Shown here: positions 1-6,778 of the stretch, in pieces
Layout of the letters: each line of letters opens with the position of its first letter
Position numbering within the stretch: the first letter of the stretch is position 1
Assembly: GCA_033297075.1 (NCBI GenBank)
Contig: MU858444.1
Span: 1 to 10,531, forward strand
Direction: 5' to 3'
Source of the DNA: Rhypophila decipiens
Taxonomy: Eukaryota; Ascomycota; Sordariomycetes; Sordariales; Naviculisporaceae
DNA: 10,531 bases
Translations under genes and position numbers: made by a program
The notes under the pieces: model-generated
Database searches by the model: none
The model's input: the letters and a program-made list of their open reading frames with translations, nothing else
What the model was told of the DNA's origin: nothing

Positions 1-6
1 GTGTTG

Positions 7-136
7 GTGGATCTATATCCACACCTGGCTGGTGAGCCAGAATCGGGAGTCACGTGCTCCGCCACGTGACTGCTGGCTCCACCAGCTCTGCACTATGTAT
101 ACTTACCAGTGTGACGCGTCGGCTCTCGCGCGTCAC
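7..136. repeat. cluster of consecutive short inverted repeats (hairpins)
   Basis: Five inverted repeats follow one another. GTGGAT(7-12)/ATCCAC(17-22) and CTGGCT(25-30)/AGCCAG(35-40) come first. AGTCACGTG(48-56)/CACGTGACT(63-71) is a perfect 9-bp stem with a 6-base loop. GCTGG(72-76)/CCAGC(82-86) and GTGACGCG(111-118)/CGCGTCAC(129-136) follow. The segments flanking the 9-bp stem (31-40 and 73-83) are also nearly complementary, so 31-83 could form one long hairpin. The 9-bp stem carries two CACGTG E-boxes, the core that bHLH factors such as Pho4 or SREBP homologues bind, and 114-119 reads ACGCGT, the core of the yeast MCB site. Whether this is a regulatory region, a transposon end or chance cannot be told here. 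Confidence 0.6.
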
Positions 137-686
137 CTCAGAACAGAAGAAGAAAGAAACAACACAATTACAACCACCAAACCCAACCCCCGCTTATGCG
201 AACCCTTTGTGATCATATGATTACCTAGTACACCCAACAGGTTTCATTGTTCATTAACTCATTATCTTGGTCTAAAAGTCCAAGTATCCATTAATTTAGG
301 AAATAAAGCAAATGTTGCGGGAATTCACCTCACCGCTTTTGATAACGTTAAGGAAAATAAGAAAATGCGATTCCAAGAAACCCACCGCCTCGCCCTCAAT
401 GGCGAACTTGAATGATCATCGAGAAACCACGAGGGTGCCAGCAAACGGCGCTTCGACTCTCGTCCGTCACCAAACTTTGCTTTTGGCTTGCTTCATGTTC
501 ATCACCGGTGTTGCGTAGTATGCGATGCAGGGGAGCCGTTCAATTGAATAAAAACCAAGGAAATGTTCTGGTTCATGGCCCGCAAAAGCGCGGTGCCGTA
601 AGCCGGGGTATCTTTAGACAGAGACTAAAAAGAGTGAAAGAGAACTAGTCCATGCATCGCATACTAAGCAACAAAGAAACTAGAAA
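137..686. other. intergenic stretch without a supported gene
   Basis: Short open frames exist on the plus strand (for example ATG at 312, 68 codons), but they have no recognisable domain, overlap each other in different frames and show no clear coding bias. Bases 139-190 are A/C-rich like a fungal 5' untranslated leader on the plus strand, but no convincing CDS follows. The right part probably contains the 3' untranslated region of the minus-strand zinc-finger gene that ends at 687. Confidence 0.5.
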
Positions 687-1289
687 TTAGAGAGAGTATA
701 GAGGAGGCACATCCTGAGCATGCCAAGACCTGACTGACATCGTCGTCCAATGACGAATGTGCTCCTGGTGATCTGTAACGAGCCCCGTCTCGCGTCCGCA
801 CCAACAGCTGAAGGACGTAATAACCTCCTTGCGGCAGCCACGAATGTGGCGATTGTGGTTGTCTTTTCTGGTGCTCACCTTGCCGCATCGACATCGAAAA
901 CCGTTGCCGCCCGCGCTGCCGTGTACCGAACTGAAGTGGCGTTCACGGTCCTTTTTGCTGCTGGGCGCGAAAGAACAACCTGGAACCGTGCATGGAAAGT
1001 TCTTCTTTCGGGCTGAATGGTTGTTGTCGCTGACGATGGCGACGGGCTTGGTGGGGGTGGCCGGAAGTTGGGACTGGGCATCTGTGAGTGGGGCAGGCAG
1101 CGAGTTGACATCGTCAATCTGGCGAGGAGTTGGCGGTGTGTCGTCGCTGTCGCTTGTCTCGGTCGGGGATGTTGACATTGACTGCGCCTGCCATGGCATT
1201 GGACTGTGGAAAGATGGCGACAAGACGGGCAAACTCAAGAATATGGGTGGTGACGAGTCAGTTGTGCTCAGACTCTTCGGGGGAGTCAT
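687..1289 (-). CDS. C2H2-type zinc-finger protein (N-terminus probably incomplete)
   Basis: From the Met at 1289 the protein has 200 residues. Residues 1-95 are a Ser/Pro/Thr-rich, probably disordered region. Three zinc fingers follow. Finger 1 has C100, C105, H118 and H123 (C-x4-C-x12-H-x4-H). Finger 2 has C133, C135, H148 and C152 (C-x1-C-x12-H-x3-C). Finger 3 has C162, C164, H177 and H180 (C-x1-C-x12-H-x2-H). The compact C-x1-C fingers in a row occur in many uncharacterised fungal C2H2 proteins; a nuclear DNA-binding role is inferred. The frame ends at a TAA (689-687). This Met is only the first in-frame ATG: the same frame stays open to 1685 and reads like protein there, so the true start is likely in an upstream exon. 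No neighbour suggests a target. Confidence 0.75.
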   Translation of the reverse strand: MTPPKSLSTTDSSPPIFLSLPVLSPSFHSPMPWQAQSMSTSPTETSDSDDTPPTPRQIDDVNSLPAPLTDAQSQLPATPTKPVAIVSDNNHSARKKNFPCTVPGCSFAPSSKKDRERHFSSVHGSAGGNGFRCRCGKVSTRKDNHNRHIRGCRKEVITSFSCWCGRETGLVTDHQEHIRHWTTMSVRSWHAQDVPPLYSL

Positions 1290-1685
1290 GCGCGGGTCCC
1301 GAGGAGTGTTCGGAACAGTCTCTGGCTCTGGGCTGAAGTGTGGTACCGCGAGCCACGGTGATGGCGGCAGCGCGGGGCCAGTGTTGACAGGAGTCCATTG
1401 GAGCCGGCGCGGGTCGATGCATGCGCTGGTATCGTCGAGTTCGGGCCTTATTGTGGTGACAGAGGAGAAAAGGTATTGTTCAGGGTCCTGCTCAACTCCT
1501 TGTAAGGCGCCCAGGAAGGGATCTTGGCGGTAATGACGATTCCAGATTTGCTCGCTGTCGGTGTGGAAAGTGCGGTCGGGTTGGGATGTAACATGAAGAG
1601 CAAGGTTCGATGGGGACGGCCGTTGGCCGTTGCAAGCCCCCCAATGCGTTAAGCGTTGATCATTGTGACTGCTACTGATGGGACC
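1290..1685 (-). other. probable upstream coding extension of the zinc-finger gene
   Basis: The zinc-finger frame continues upstream for 132 codons to a TAA at 1688-1686 without an ATG. Its translation looks protein-like, with segments such as TDSEQIWNRHYRQDPFLGAL near 1560-1500 and DDTSACIDPRRLQWTP near 1442-1395. One model that fits the phase starts at the ATG at 1909-1907, has an exon to 1863, then an intron 1862-1675 (GTATTT donor, CACTAAG branch-like sequence, ATCAG acceptor), and joins this frame at 1674, giving about 344 aa. The donor and branch site are weak and exon 1 is only 47 nt, so this is a hypothesis. A start at 1289, with this segment as 5' leader, remains possible. Confidence 0.45.
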
Positions 1686-2034
1686 TTAGTGGGGCCCTAT
1701 GTCCCCGCCAGGGCCCAAAAGCAGGGAGAAAGTAGGCCAAAATGGAGCGATGCTCCAAGTGAGGGTTTGATGCTTTGCTCTCGATGGGCCACTGCTGAGG
1801 TGATGAAGAAGGGGAAAAAATAACGGAGGCAGGATGTGGGCGCCTTCCGCAAGTTAAAATACAGATTGCGGGGTAGAAGAACGAGCCAGAGGCGACGACA
1901 AGGGTTCATGGTGCACAAAGAATGAATTCCTCTACCTGCAGCTTATGTGAGGCCAAATTAATATTCTGTACCAGCGCCAGGAAGAAATGCCGCATGTGCC
2001 AAATCGAGGTGCGGCTGAGTTGACTGGGATGCTG
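1686..2034. other. intergenic stretch, likely zinc-finger gene promoter/leader
   Basis: On the minus strand this stretch is pyrimidine-rich in its middle (around 1800-1820), like the 5' flank of a fungal gene, and it lies upstream of the zinc-finger gene. A 73-codon minus-strand open frame (1918-1697) has a non-ATG first codon and no recognised domain; its ATG at 1909 could be the first exon of the zinc-finger gene. The nonamer TGTGAGGCC at 1946-1954 is the first of five copies that continue to 3213. Confidence 0.4.
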
Positions 2035-2187
2035 CTGGGTGTTGAAAACGACAGTTTAAAATTCAAGCACGCCAAGCCACGCTAAAATTCGACACGCACA
2101 CCACTTTTTACTCGTTTTTTTTGGATCCAACGAATGGCCAAATTCGAGTATTTCAATCACAACATAACATCCACAACATGCTAAGGC

Positions 2188-2245
2188 AAGTACTCTTATG
2201 GAAAGATAGAGCCAACTGAGGGCTATCTAGCCATATTGTTACTTT
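2188..2245 (+). repeat. palindromic module, copy A
   Basis: This is a 58-bp segment beginning AAGTACT and ending TTACTTT, with the internal signature GAGGGCTATCTAGCC. It aligns with copy C and with the reverse complement of copy B, and is the most diverged of the three. It lies in the part of the element that has no counterpart in the right arm. Confidence 0.6.
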
Positions 2246-2394
2246 GCGTCGCATCTAGAAAATGGCTGTACGATAGCCGTACCGAGGCTCAATCGAGGGT
2301 ATGGAGGGGCAATTGCAACGAAAAATATTGTCAAAAGTCGTGTTTTTTCCACACCTTTAACAGTCAAGAACACAACCATCAACACAAGCCACAA

Positions 2395-2455
2395 CAAAGT
2401 ACTGGTATGTTTAAATAGCCCTGGTTTAGTAGTTCATTTCCATACCAGTACTTTG
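2395..2455 (-). repeat. palindromic module, copy B
   Basis: The two ends are perfect 15-bp inverted repeats, CAAAGTACTGGTATG (2395-2409) and CATACCAGTACTTTG (2441-2455). The centre reads TAGCCCTGG, the reverse complement of the CCAGGGCTA in copy C. It lies on the left arm of the foldback element, opposite in orientation to copies A and C. Confidence 0.75.
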
Positions 2456-2558
2456 ACTTGCATGTCAAGATTGATTGATGAATGGTCATTTTACTATGAA
2501 TCAGTGTGATGTTTTGCAGCGAAATACCTGTAGTTCAATCAGTAATGATATGTAAGAT

Positions 2559-2617
2559 AAAGTACTAGTATGGAATTGAACAGCTGAACCAGGGCTATTC
2601 AGCCATAGCAGTACTTT
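2559..2617 (+). repeat. palindromic module, copy C
   Basis: This 59-bp segment begins AAAGTACTAGTATGG and ends CCATAGCAGTACTTT, with CCAGGGCTATTCAGCC in the middle. It is the right-arm partner of copy B, and its ends are imperfect inverted repeats of each other. Confidence 0.7.
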
Positions 2618-2758
2618 GTTATCCACTGCGTTGGTGTTTGTGTTATTGCCTGTTAAAGCTGTTGAAAAACGACGATTTGATCAAAAAGTCGATGGTGTGT
2701 GTGTGTGAGACCAAATTTATCTTGGTGGCGTTTTTAAACTGTCGTTTTCAAAGCCCAG

Positions 2759-3535
2759 TGTGTACCAGGTACATCTAACTATGTGAGGCCACACCGCACA
2801 GGTCTTGTAGAAACAACAAAGCGATATGCAGTTGACCGACAGACTGGAAGCCAAGAACGCAACCTTCTCCGATGCCCCTGCCAGATATCCGTATACACGT
2901 CCACGGGTACAATAGTTCATCAAGCCACATTTCTGTGAGGCCACAAAAAAGACGCTAAGCCACTTTGGTGTTGGACCCTGGCTCTTGTTCCCTTTAACGT
3001 GAGGCCCGTCTTGCATTCCGGCTCCCGAGTTATCCCAAGCACATTATGCAGCCCTGCAAGCCCAACCACGGCCTTTGGCGGAGCAAGTTCCGCCAAAGGC
3101 ATCCATCAGACCGTGGCCCATCATTTGCAATCTTAACTCGCAAGGCATCTGGAAGCACTGCCAACCTTGTTGTTCTTCACCGACACACCGTAAAGACCAA
3201 TTTGTGTGAGGCCAGCATGTTAAGTCGGGATTCTGAATATATCGTCGACTCCACAATGGCGAACCGGAACAAGTCCAGGCATAGAGAATGCAATCCAGCG
3301 GTATCCTTGGACTGAAGAAGCAAGACGAAGGAGGGAAGCAAAACTGTTGATATAAGCTCCCTCCGTGGCCCATACTGATCAAGAATTTCGAGCTCTCTAG
3401 AAGCACCGATACGTAGTAATTACTCCATTTCCTACTCCCAGCACCTGCCTTGGAGTAAAGATATCCAAATTGTCTTGTTTTTATCATCGCTTGGCAGGCC
3501 GTTACTCCTCCGCCTCAACATTCCAGCTATACACG
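2759..3535. other. intergenic stretch with recurring TGTGAGGCC nonamer and a hairpin
   Basis: Open frames on both strands here (for example minus 3487-3044) show no recognisable domain and no coding bias. The nonamer TGTGAGGCC occurs at 2782-2790, 2934-2942 and 3205-3213, with a near copy (CGTGAGGCC) at 2998-3006, all on the same strand as the copy at 1946-1954. A strong hairpin lies at 3066-3116. GGAGGGA (3330-3336) and TCCCTCC (3357-3363) form an inverted repeat around a GATATAAG sequence that could serve as a TATA element for the small plus-strand gene starting at 3536. Confidence 0.5.
3066..3116. repeat. nested inverted repeat (hairpin)
   Basis: The inner stem is a perfect 12-bp inverted repeat, GCCTTTGGCGGA (3071-3082) and TCCGCCAAAGGC (3089-3100), with the six-base loop GCAAGT. 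An outer pair, CCACGG (3066-3071) and CCGTGG (3111-3116), is centred about 8 bp away and shares one base with the inner stem, so it is an alternative rather than a continuous extension. There is no T-run for an intrinsic terminator, which would not be expected in a fungus. Confidence 0.75.
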
Positions 3536-3796
3536 ATGTCTTCACATGAAGAAGCCCAAACCATTGGTGAGATGGCCAAGGCCACAACATCTCGAGTATG
3601 CCATACACAAGGAACGACTCTCCAAGCCCTCTCTGCTATACCCGTCGACCCTAATGCTAGTGGTCTTGCAAGATGGCTGGCCCAGGAGCCGCACGCAGAT
3701 ACCTGGAGCTCCCTAATGATGAACTTACATGGGGTGTCCAAGCACTCCACCAAAGCCCCGAATCCAAAGGAAACCTCAGCAGACAGCAAGCAGTAA
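3536..3796 (+). CDS. small hypothetical protein, 86 aa
   Basis: The frame opens at ATG 3536, in the context ACACGATGT after a pyrimidine-rich leader (3500-3530), and ends at a TAA. The protein is hydrophilic, has no signal peptide or membrane segment, a single Cys, and a Lys/Ser-rich tail. The middle part (VDPNASGLARWLAQEPHADT) has the look of an amphipathic helix. No domain was recognised. The frame extends upstream to a TTG at 3470, which is unlikely to be used in a fungus. An opposite-strand frame (3789-3502) is open over the same bases, so coding status rests on leader and start context and is uncertain. Confidence 0.4.
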   Translation: MSSHEEAQTIGEMAKATTSRVCHTQGTTLQALSAIPVDPNASGLARWLAQEPHADTWSSLMMNLHGVSKHSTKAPNPKETSADSKQ

Positions 3797-4508
3797 CTTC
3801 AAGAAGGTTCAAATAGTCGAGGGAACATGATACATGTTGGTGAGTGGTGGATGAACCGTTCTTAGATGATACTAATAGCAGTTACCCATGCTAACGGGGT
3901 TCAATGTTAGGGCAGTGAGGGCACCAACCTTTGATGATTAGAAACGATGTCTGGTTACGGTTTGGGTAAAGGGACATCAAAGGAGATGGGTTCAATTTGG
4001 GTGACGATCATACAGTGTTTTTCTATCTTTGTTTTGTTGTCAGCTGTTATCTGATGGGCGAAAGGGCTGTGTCGTTCTAATATGGTATGGTCGTATAACG
4101 AATCGGGGGATCTTCTCAAATGCTGACGATCCGGTCAACCAAGAAGCAGATACCAAATTCTCCCACAATGGGGTCAGCTCGTGGACTATGGCGTACTCGA
4201 CCACTAGACGAGGAGGCCAAGCCTCAGGATACCAATTGAGGACCGCGAATATCAAAGCTTGCGTGTTTGTAAGGATTCTTCCATTTAATTTGATGGTCCT
4301 ATTAGTCTATGAACCTATAGCAAGAAAACAACAGTAAAAGAATGTCATGTGTATAGATTAACCTCAAAAACAACGCCCCCCATTTATGCGATCCCAAAAC
4401 AAAAGTAAAAACACACCATTATTATCACTCCGAGGAGAGTAAACTTGAAAGAAAAGAGGAAACTAATCCGGACAATGACAGGTATCAAGCAAGTCTCACC
4501 CTCACGAC
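3797..4508. other. intergenic stretch between the small ORF and the NLP gene
   Basis: No supported gene is seen. A plus-strand frame 4029-4337 begins at a TTG and shows no domain. The overlapping minus-strand frame 4255-4040 also lacks an ATG start; a passing WYPEAW resemblance to fungal aminoglycoside-phosphotransferase-like proteins is too weak to annotate. The right end, directly downstream of the minus-strand NLP stop, should hold that gene's 3' untranslated region. Confidence 0.45.
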
Positions 4509-5417
4509 TCAGTTGTTTGCACAACCAGGGGCGCCACCAAACATCTCGCAATCCTCGACCTCAGAGATCTTGTTCGTCTGCTCGTCATCGTTGTTGACAT
4601 CAAAGTTGATCTCCCCAGGCTTCGCCTTGCCGAGGTTATTCTTGAACGACTCGTCATTAAGAGCAAGATCAGCAGCGCCCCACGGGTCCTCCGCGCCGCC
4701 CTCGGTATACATCCTCGTGCGCTGCTCGACACTATCCCAGCCATAATGGCCAATCAGCGGGCCAAAGATCCACTTGCGCCAGTGATTCTCCGGCCCGCCA
4801 TTGCCAAAGTCGGCGCCATTAGCGAAGCGGAAGGCATGCGTGGAGCCGCCGTCCTTGTGGTAGACGACGGCCGGATGCCCGTCGCTGGCTGGGCCATTCT
4901 CCGTAGGCGTCCATTGGATTTCGTGGTTCTGTTTGATGGTGTACCCTTTGTGCGCGCTTACAGCTACATGGCTGACAAAGGTGTCACTCATGCGCACCCA
5001 AACGACGACGTGTTCCCAGTCATGCCTGTGGCCACGTAGAGGACCGGCCACGCCCGTCTGGTCTTTTTGGAAGTAGTAGGCGTACATGATGGCGCAGTAG
5101 CCGTTGTTGCAGCGCTGTCGCGAGTAGACATTAGCGCGTTCGAGCATCTCTTCTCTACGGCAGTCGTCGGTGAGTGATGCCAAGCTGTTCTTGGGCTCGA
5201 GACCTGTGTTGAGGTCATTGTTGGGGGGTGGGCCCATGGCGGGCGTGTTGTAGCAGCTGTCGGTGTCAAAGTCCATGGCTGGCTGGAAGCGCTTGTCGAG
5301 CGCGGGAGCCTTGAGGAAGAGCGGACCAGGGGGTAGTTGACGTTTCTCTACGGCTAGAGCCGATGAGAAGGGCAGGCTGGCGGACGAAAGTGCCCAAAGA
5401 GTCTGGCGGAAATGCAT
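4509..5417 (-). CDS. secreted NPP1-family protein (Nep1-like protein, NLP)
   Basis: This is a complete, intronless 302-residue protein. Residues 1-22 form a signal peptide ending SSALA, followed by a dibasic KR at 25-26 that may be a Kex2 processing site. The family heptapeptide GHRHDWE is intact at 129-135, and the acidic residue of the KDQ motif is D119; in characterised NLPs an Asp there plus the His, Asp and Glu of the heptapeptide line the metal-binding cavity needed for cytolytic activity. Six cysteines (55, 86, 103, 108, 290, 299) suggest three disulfides. The opening FQPAMDFDTDSCY resembles type 2/type 3 NLPs more than the classic type 1, but the class is not settled. Family members are secreted, bind plant sphingolipids and cause necrosis in dicots, or act as non-toxic elicitors; which applies here cannot be read. 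The Met at 5417 is chosen because the signal peptide begins there; the upstream in-frame extension has no ATG. Confidence 0.95.
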   Translation of the reverse strand: MHFRQTLWALSSASLPFSSALAVEKRQLPPGPLFLKAPALDKRFQPAMDFDTDSCYNTPAMGPPPNNDLNTGLEPKNSLASLTDDCRREEMLERANVYSRQRCNNGYCAIMYAYYFQKDQTGVAGPLRGHRHDWEHVVVWVRMSDTFVSHVAVSAHKGYTIKQNHEIQWTPTENGPASDGHPAVVYHKDGGSTHAFRFANGADFGNGGPENHWRKWIFGPLIGHYGWDSVEQRTRMYTEGGAEDPWGAADLALNDESFKNNLGKAKPGEINFDVNNDDEQTNKISEVEDCEMFGGAPGCANN

Positions 5418-5448
5418 CTTGTCAGGCTGGTGATGATCGAAGTGTTCT

Positions 5449-5513
5449 GAAAGAGTCAAAGAATGTGAAAGAGTGGTGAAAGATGTGAAAGAGTGGTGAA
5501 AGATGTGAAAGAG
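5449..5513. repeat. 20-bp tandem repeat in the NLP 5' leader
   Basis: A 20-bp unit, GATGTGAAAGAGTGGTGAAA, is present about two and a half times between 5462 and 5511, with a degenerate partial unit to the left. It is purine-rich on the plus strand and therefore a C/T-rich tract on the NLP sense strand, 32 to 96 bases upstream of the ATG and downstream of the candidate TATA box. It probably lies in the 5' untranslated leader. Confidence 0.8.
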
Positions 5514-5607
5514 CTGGTATTGATGTGGTTCTAGTTGGTACTGAGGCTATGATCTGTTGAGTTGTTGAGCGATATAGAGTTGAGACATCTTTCGGGGATC
5601 GAGCCAT

Positions 5608-5614
5608 CTTTATA
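5608..5614 (-). promoter_or_regulatory. candidate TATA box of the NLP gene
   Basis: The minus strand reads TATAAAG here, within GTGTATAAAGATGGC, about 190 bases upstream of the NLP ATG. A C/T-rich leader follows, as is usual for expressed fungal genes. Position and sequence are the only support. Confidence 0.45.
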
Positions 5615-5968
5615 CACATATTCATCTGCGTGTTCTTGCTTCAAGTTTGGTCTCTGATGTCGTCCAAGTCTTCCCCTTCTCTCGATGGCCATGGCCTTTC
5701 TTGGCGGGCGAGCAGTGACTGCTGCATTGACTTAGGCTGCGCATAGTCGATCTCTGATGTTTGTTCATCCATCTCGGACTTGTCTTCCCCTGCAACCTAG
5801 TGTCCTCACCATGTGGCCCGGCCCGTCCTAACTCTCAAATGACTAGGCATAGTTCTAGTATGACCAGGGCATGACAGCCGCCAAGATTCTTCGTCCTGGG
5901 ATTCAGGTACCTCCGCTACATTTTCGTGCGGTTAGTCATGGATAAATGGTTAAAGCAACTTAAAGGTG

Positions 5969-6131
5969 ACCGCAGTTTGATCCTACGTCGGCCCCCAAGA
6001 TGTGGCTTGTTGACTGCGGTACTGTACCTAATCCTACAGGCTACGTCGGTATCCAAAACGTGGTGGCTTGATAGCTGCGGCCGTGGAGGCAGCCAAGCCG
6101 GGTGACACCAACTAAGCGATGTAGGATCACT
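5969..6131. repeat. degenerate direct and inverted repeat, possible MITE relic
   Basis: Two diverged direct copies, about 40 bp each, share CTACGTCGG, then CCAA, GTGGCTTG and CTGCGG, at 5983-6019 and 6041-6080. GATCCTAC at 5979-5986 is repeated inverted as GTAGGATC near 6121-6128, so the outer edges look like short terminal inverted repeats. No target-site duplication was identified and the sequence is too diverged to classify. Confidence 0.4.
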
Positions 6132-6488
6132 TTTTATTGGCATTTGGAGCATCTTATAACCTTGTAGGGTCGAACCGCATCCTTCCGACTAACTACGCCA
6201 CTACTAGTACGGTACCTGGGACGATGAAACGGGCGGGTACCGTGGAACGACGAGCTAAGCAGGCATTAAGCGCTCAGAAGGATAAGGGCCAATCAATATC
6301 TCGTCCCGGAGCCTAGGGAGAAGCATTCTCACATTAAAATAGAACCTGGATCATTTTTTCTCGCATACGACCCTCATTCCCTTAGCATTACATCACGTAG
6401 ACATACAAATAGCTCCTAGTTATACGAATGCCTGGCCGAGCACGCCTCGCCAGCCGACCGGCCCAATACGGCTTTCTTCGCATGAAGC

Positions 6489-6573
6489 GCCCGGCCTCTA
6501 CGCCGATCAGGGCCTAATTACCAGTGACCCGTTGTGCTTCTTAGCAGCCGGACCTCGACGCCGATGGCGAGCG
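6489..6573 (+). repeat. short imperfect direct repeat
   Basis: CCGGCCTCTACGCCGATCAG near 6490 and CCGGACCTCGACGCCGATGG near 6549 match over most of about 20 bp, roughly 58 bp apart. Both lie in a non-coding GC-rich patch. Confidence 0.4.
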
Positions 6574-6778
6574 GAAGAGACGGTGGGAAGGCGAGGGAAA
6601 AAGGATCCGAGGAGTCCATGAGGGTCTGCAGGAAGGAACACAAGTAAGAGAAGCTGTTCAAGCCTTTACGCCTAATTTAACCATCAGTCATTTCCATGAT
6701 CCGACTCCTGCGGCCACATAGCCCGCCGGACTACTGTTCGAACGATGGTAGATAGTATCGCAAAGTCAAATGAATTCT

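Larger units (their letters stand above)
2035..2758. mobile_element. non-autonomous foldback/MITE-like element, 724 bp
   Basis: The ends are 27-bp inverted repeats (2035-2061 and 2732-2758) that match at 25 of 27 positions, sharing the core GAAAACGACAGTTTA. Inside, 2320-2490 and the reverse complement of about 2500-2690 align along most of their length, so the right part is a divergent inverted copy of the left and the element can fold back on itself. Next to the TIRs, the left arm near 2087-2120 resembles the reverse complement of 2675-2710. About 190 bp in the left arm (2130-2320) has no partner on the right but carries a third palindromic module. No transposase reading frame is present, so mobility would depend on an enzyme supplied elsewhere. 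Only a 2-bp TG is shared by the immediate flanks, so no convincing target-site duplication and no superfamily assignment can be given. Confidence 0.75.
5620..6778. other. long intergenic stretch upstream of the NLP gene, with degenerate repeats
   Basis: More than 1.1 kb has no supported gene; a 78-codon minus-strand frame (6152-5916) lies inside a degenerate repeat. The left part should hold distal NLP promoter sequence. Small repeats are present: a direct/inverted set at 5969-6131, an 8-bp inverted repeat ACGGTACC/GGTACCGT (6209-6216 and 6236-6243), and a direct repeat around 6490 and 6547. The right end directly follows the oxidase stop and should carry its 3' untranslated region. Confidence 0.5.

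Noticed and set aside
6..84. tRNA-like gene (GGTGGA at the left pairing with TCCACC followed by A)
   Set aside because: The apparent acceptor stem is only six pairs, there is no A-box or B-box consensus and no GGTTCGA T-loop on either strand; the region is better described as stacked hairpins.
1130..1533. Plus-strand open frames opposite the zinc-finger gene
   Set aside because: They are antisense shadows of the minus-strand frame, which carries the zinc-finger Cys/His pattern; the plus translations are low-complexity and match nothing.
2693..2708. GT dinucleotide run inside the foldback element
   Set aside because: A short microsatellite of about six units; its partner region on the left arm has CA-type sequence, so it is explained by the inverted arms plus slippage.
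2717..3487. Minus-strand ORFs of 99 and 147 codons
   Set aside because: Cys/Trp-rich translations without domains, overlapping the repeat element or the hairpin, and lacking coding bias.
4040..4255. Relic of an aminoglycoside-phosphotransferase-like (APH) gene on the minus strand, from a WYPEAW segment
   Set aside because: Only a few residues resemble the family's GWYPEYWE pattern, the preceding catalytic HGD and DW motifs are not found, and the frame has no ATG start.
5418..5459. Longer NLP N-terminus starting at 5459
   Set aside because: It begins with TTG, and the added 14 residues would bury the signal peptide that starts at the ATG at 5417.
6150..6180. tRNA B-box-like GGGTCGAACC
   Set aside because: The neighbouring bases do not form a T-stem and no A-box or cloverleaf is present upstream.
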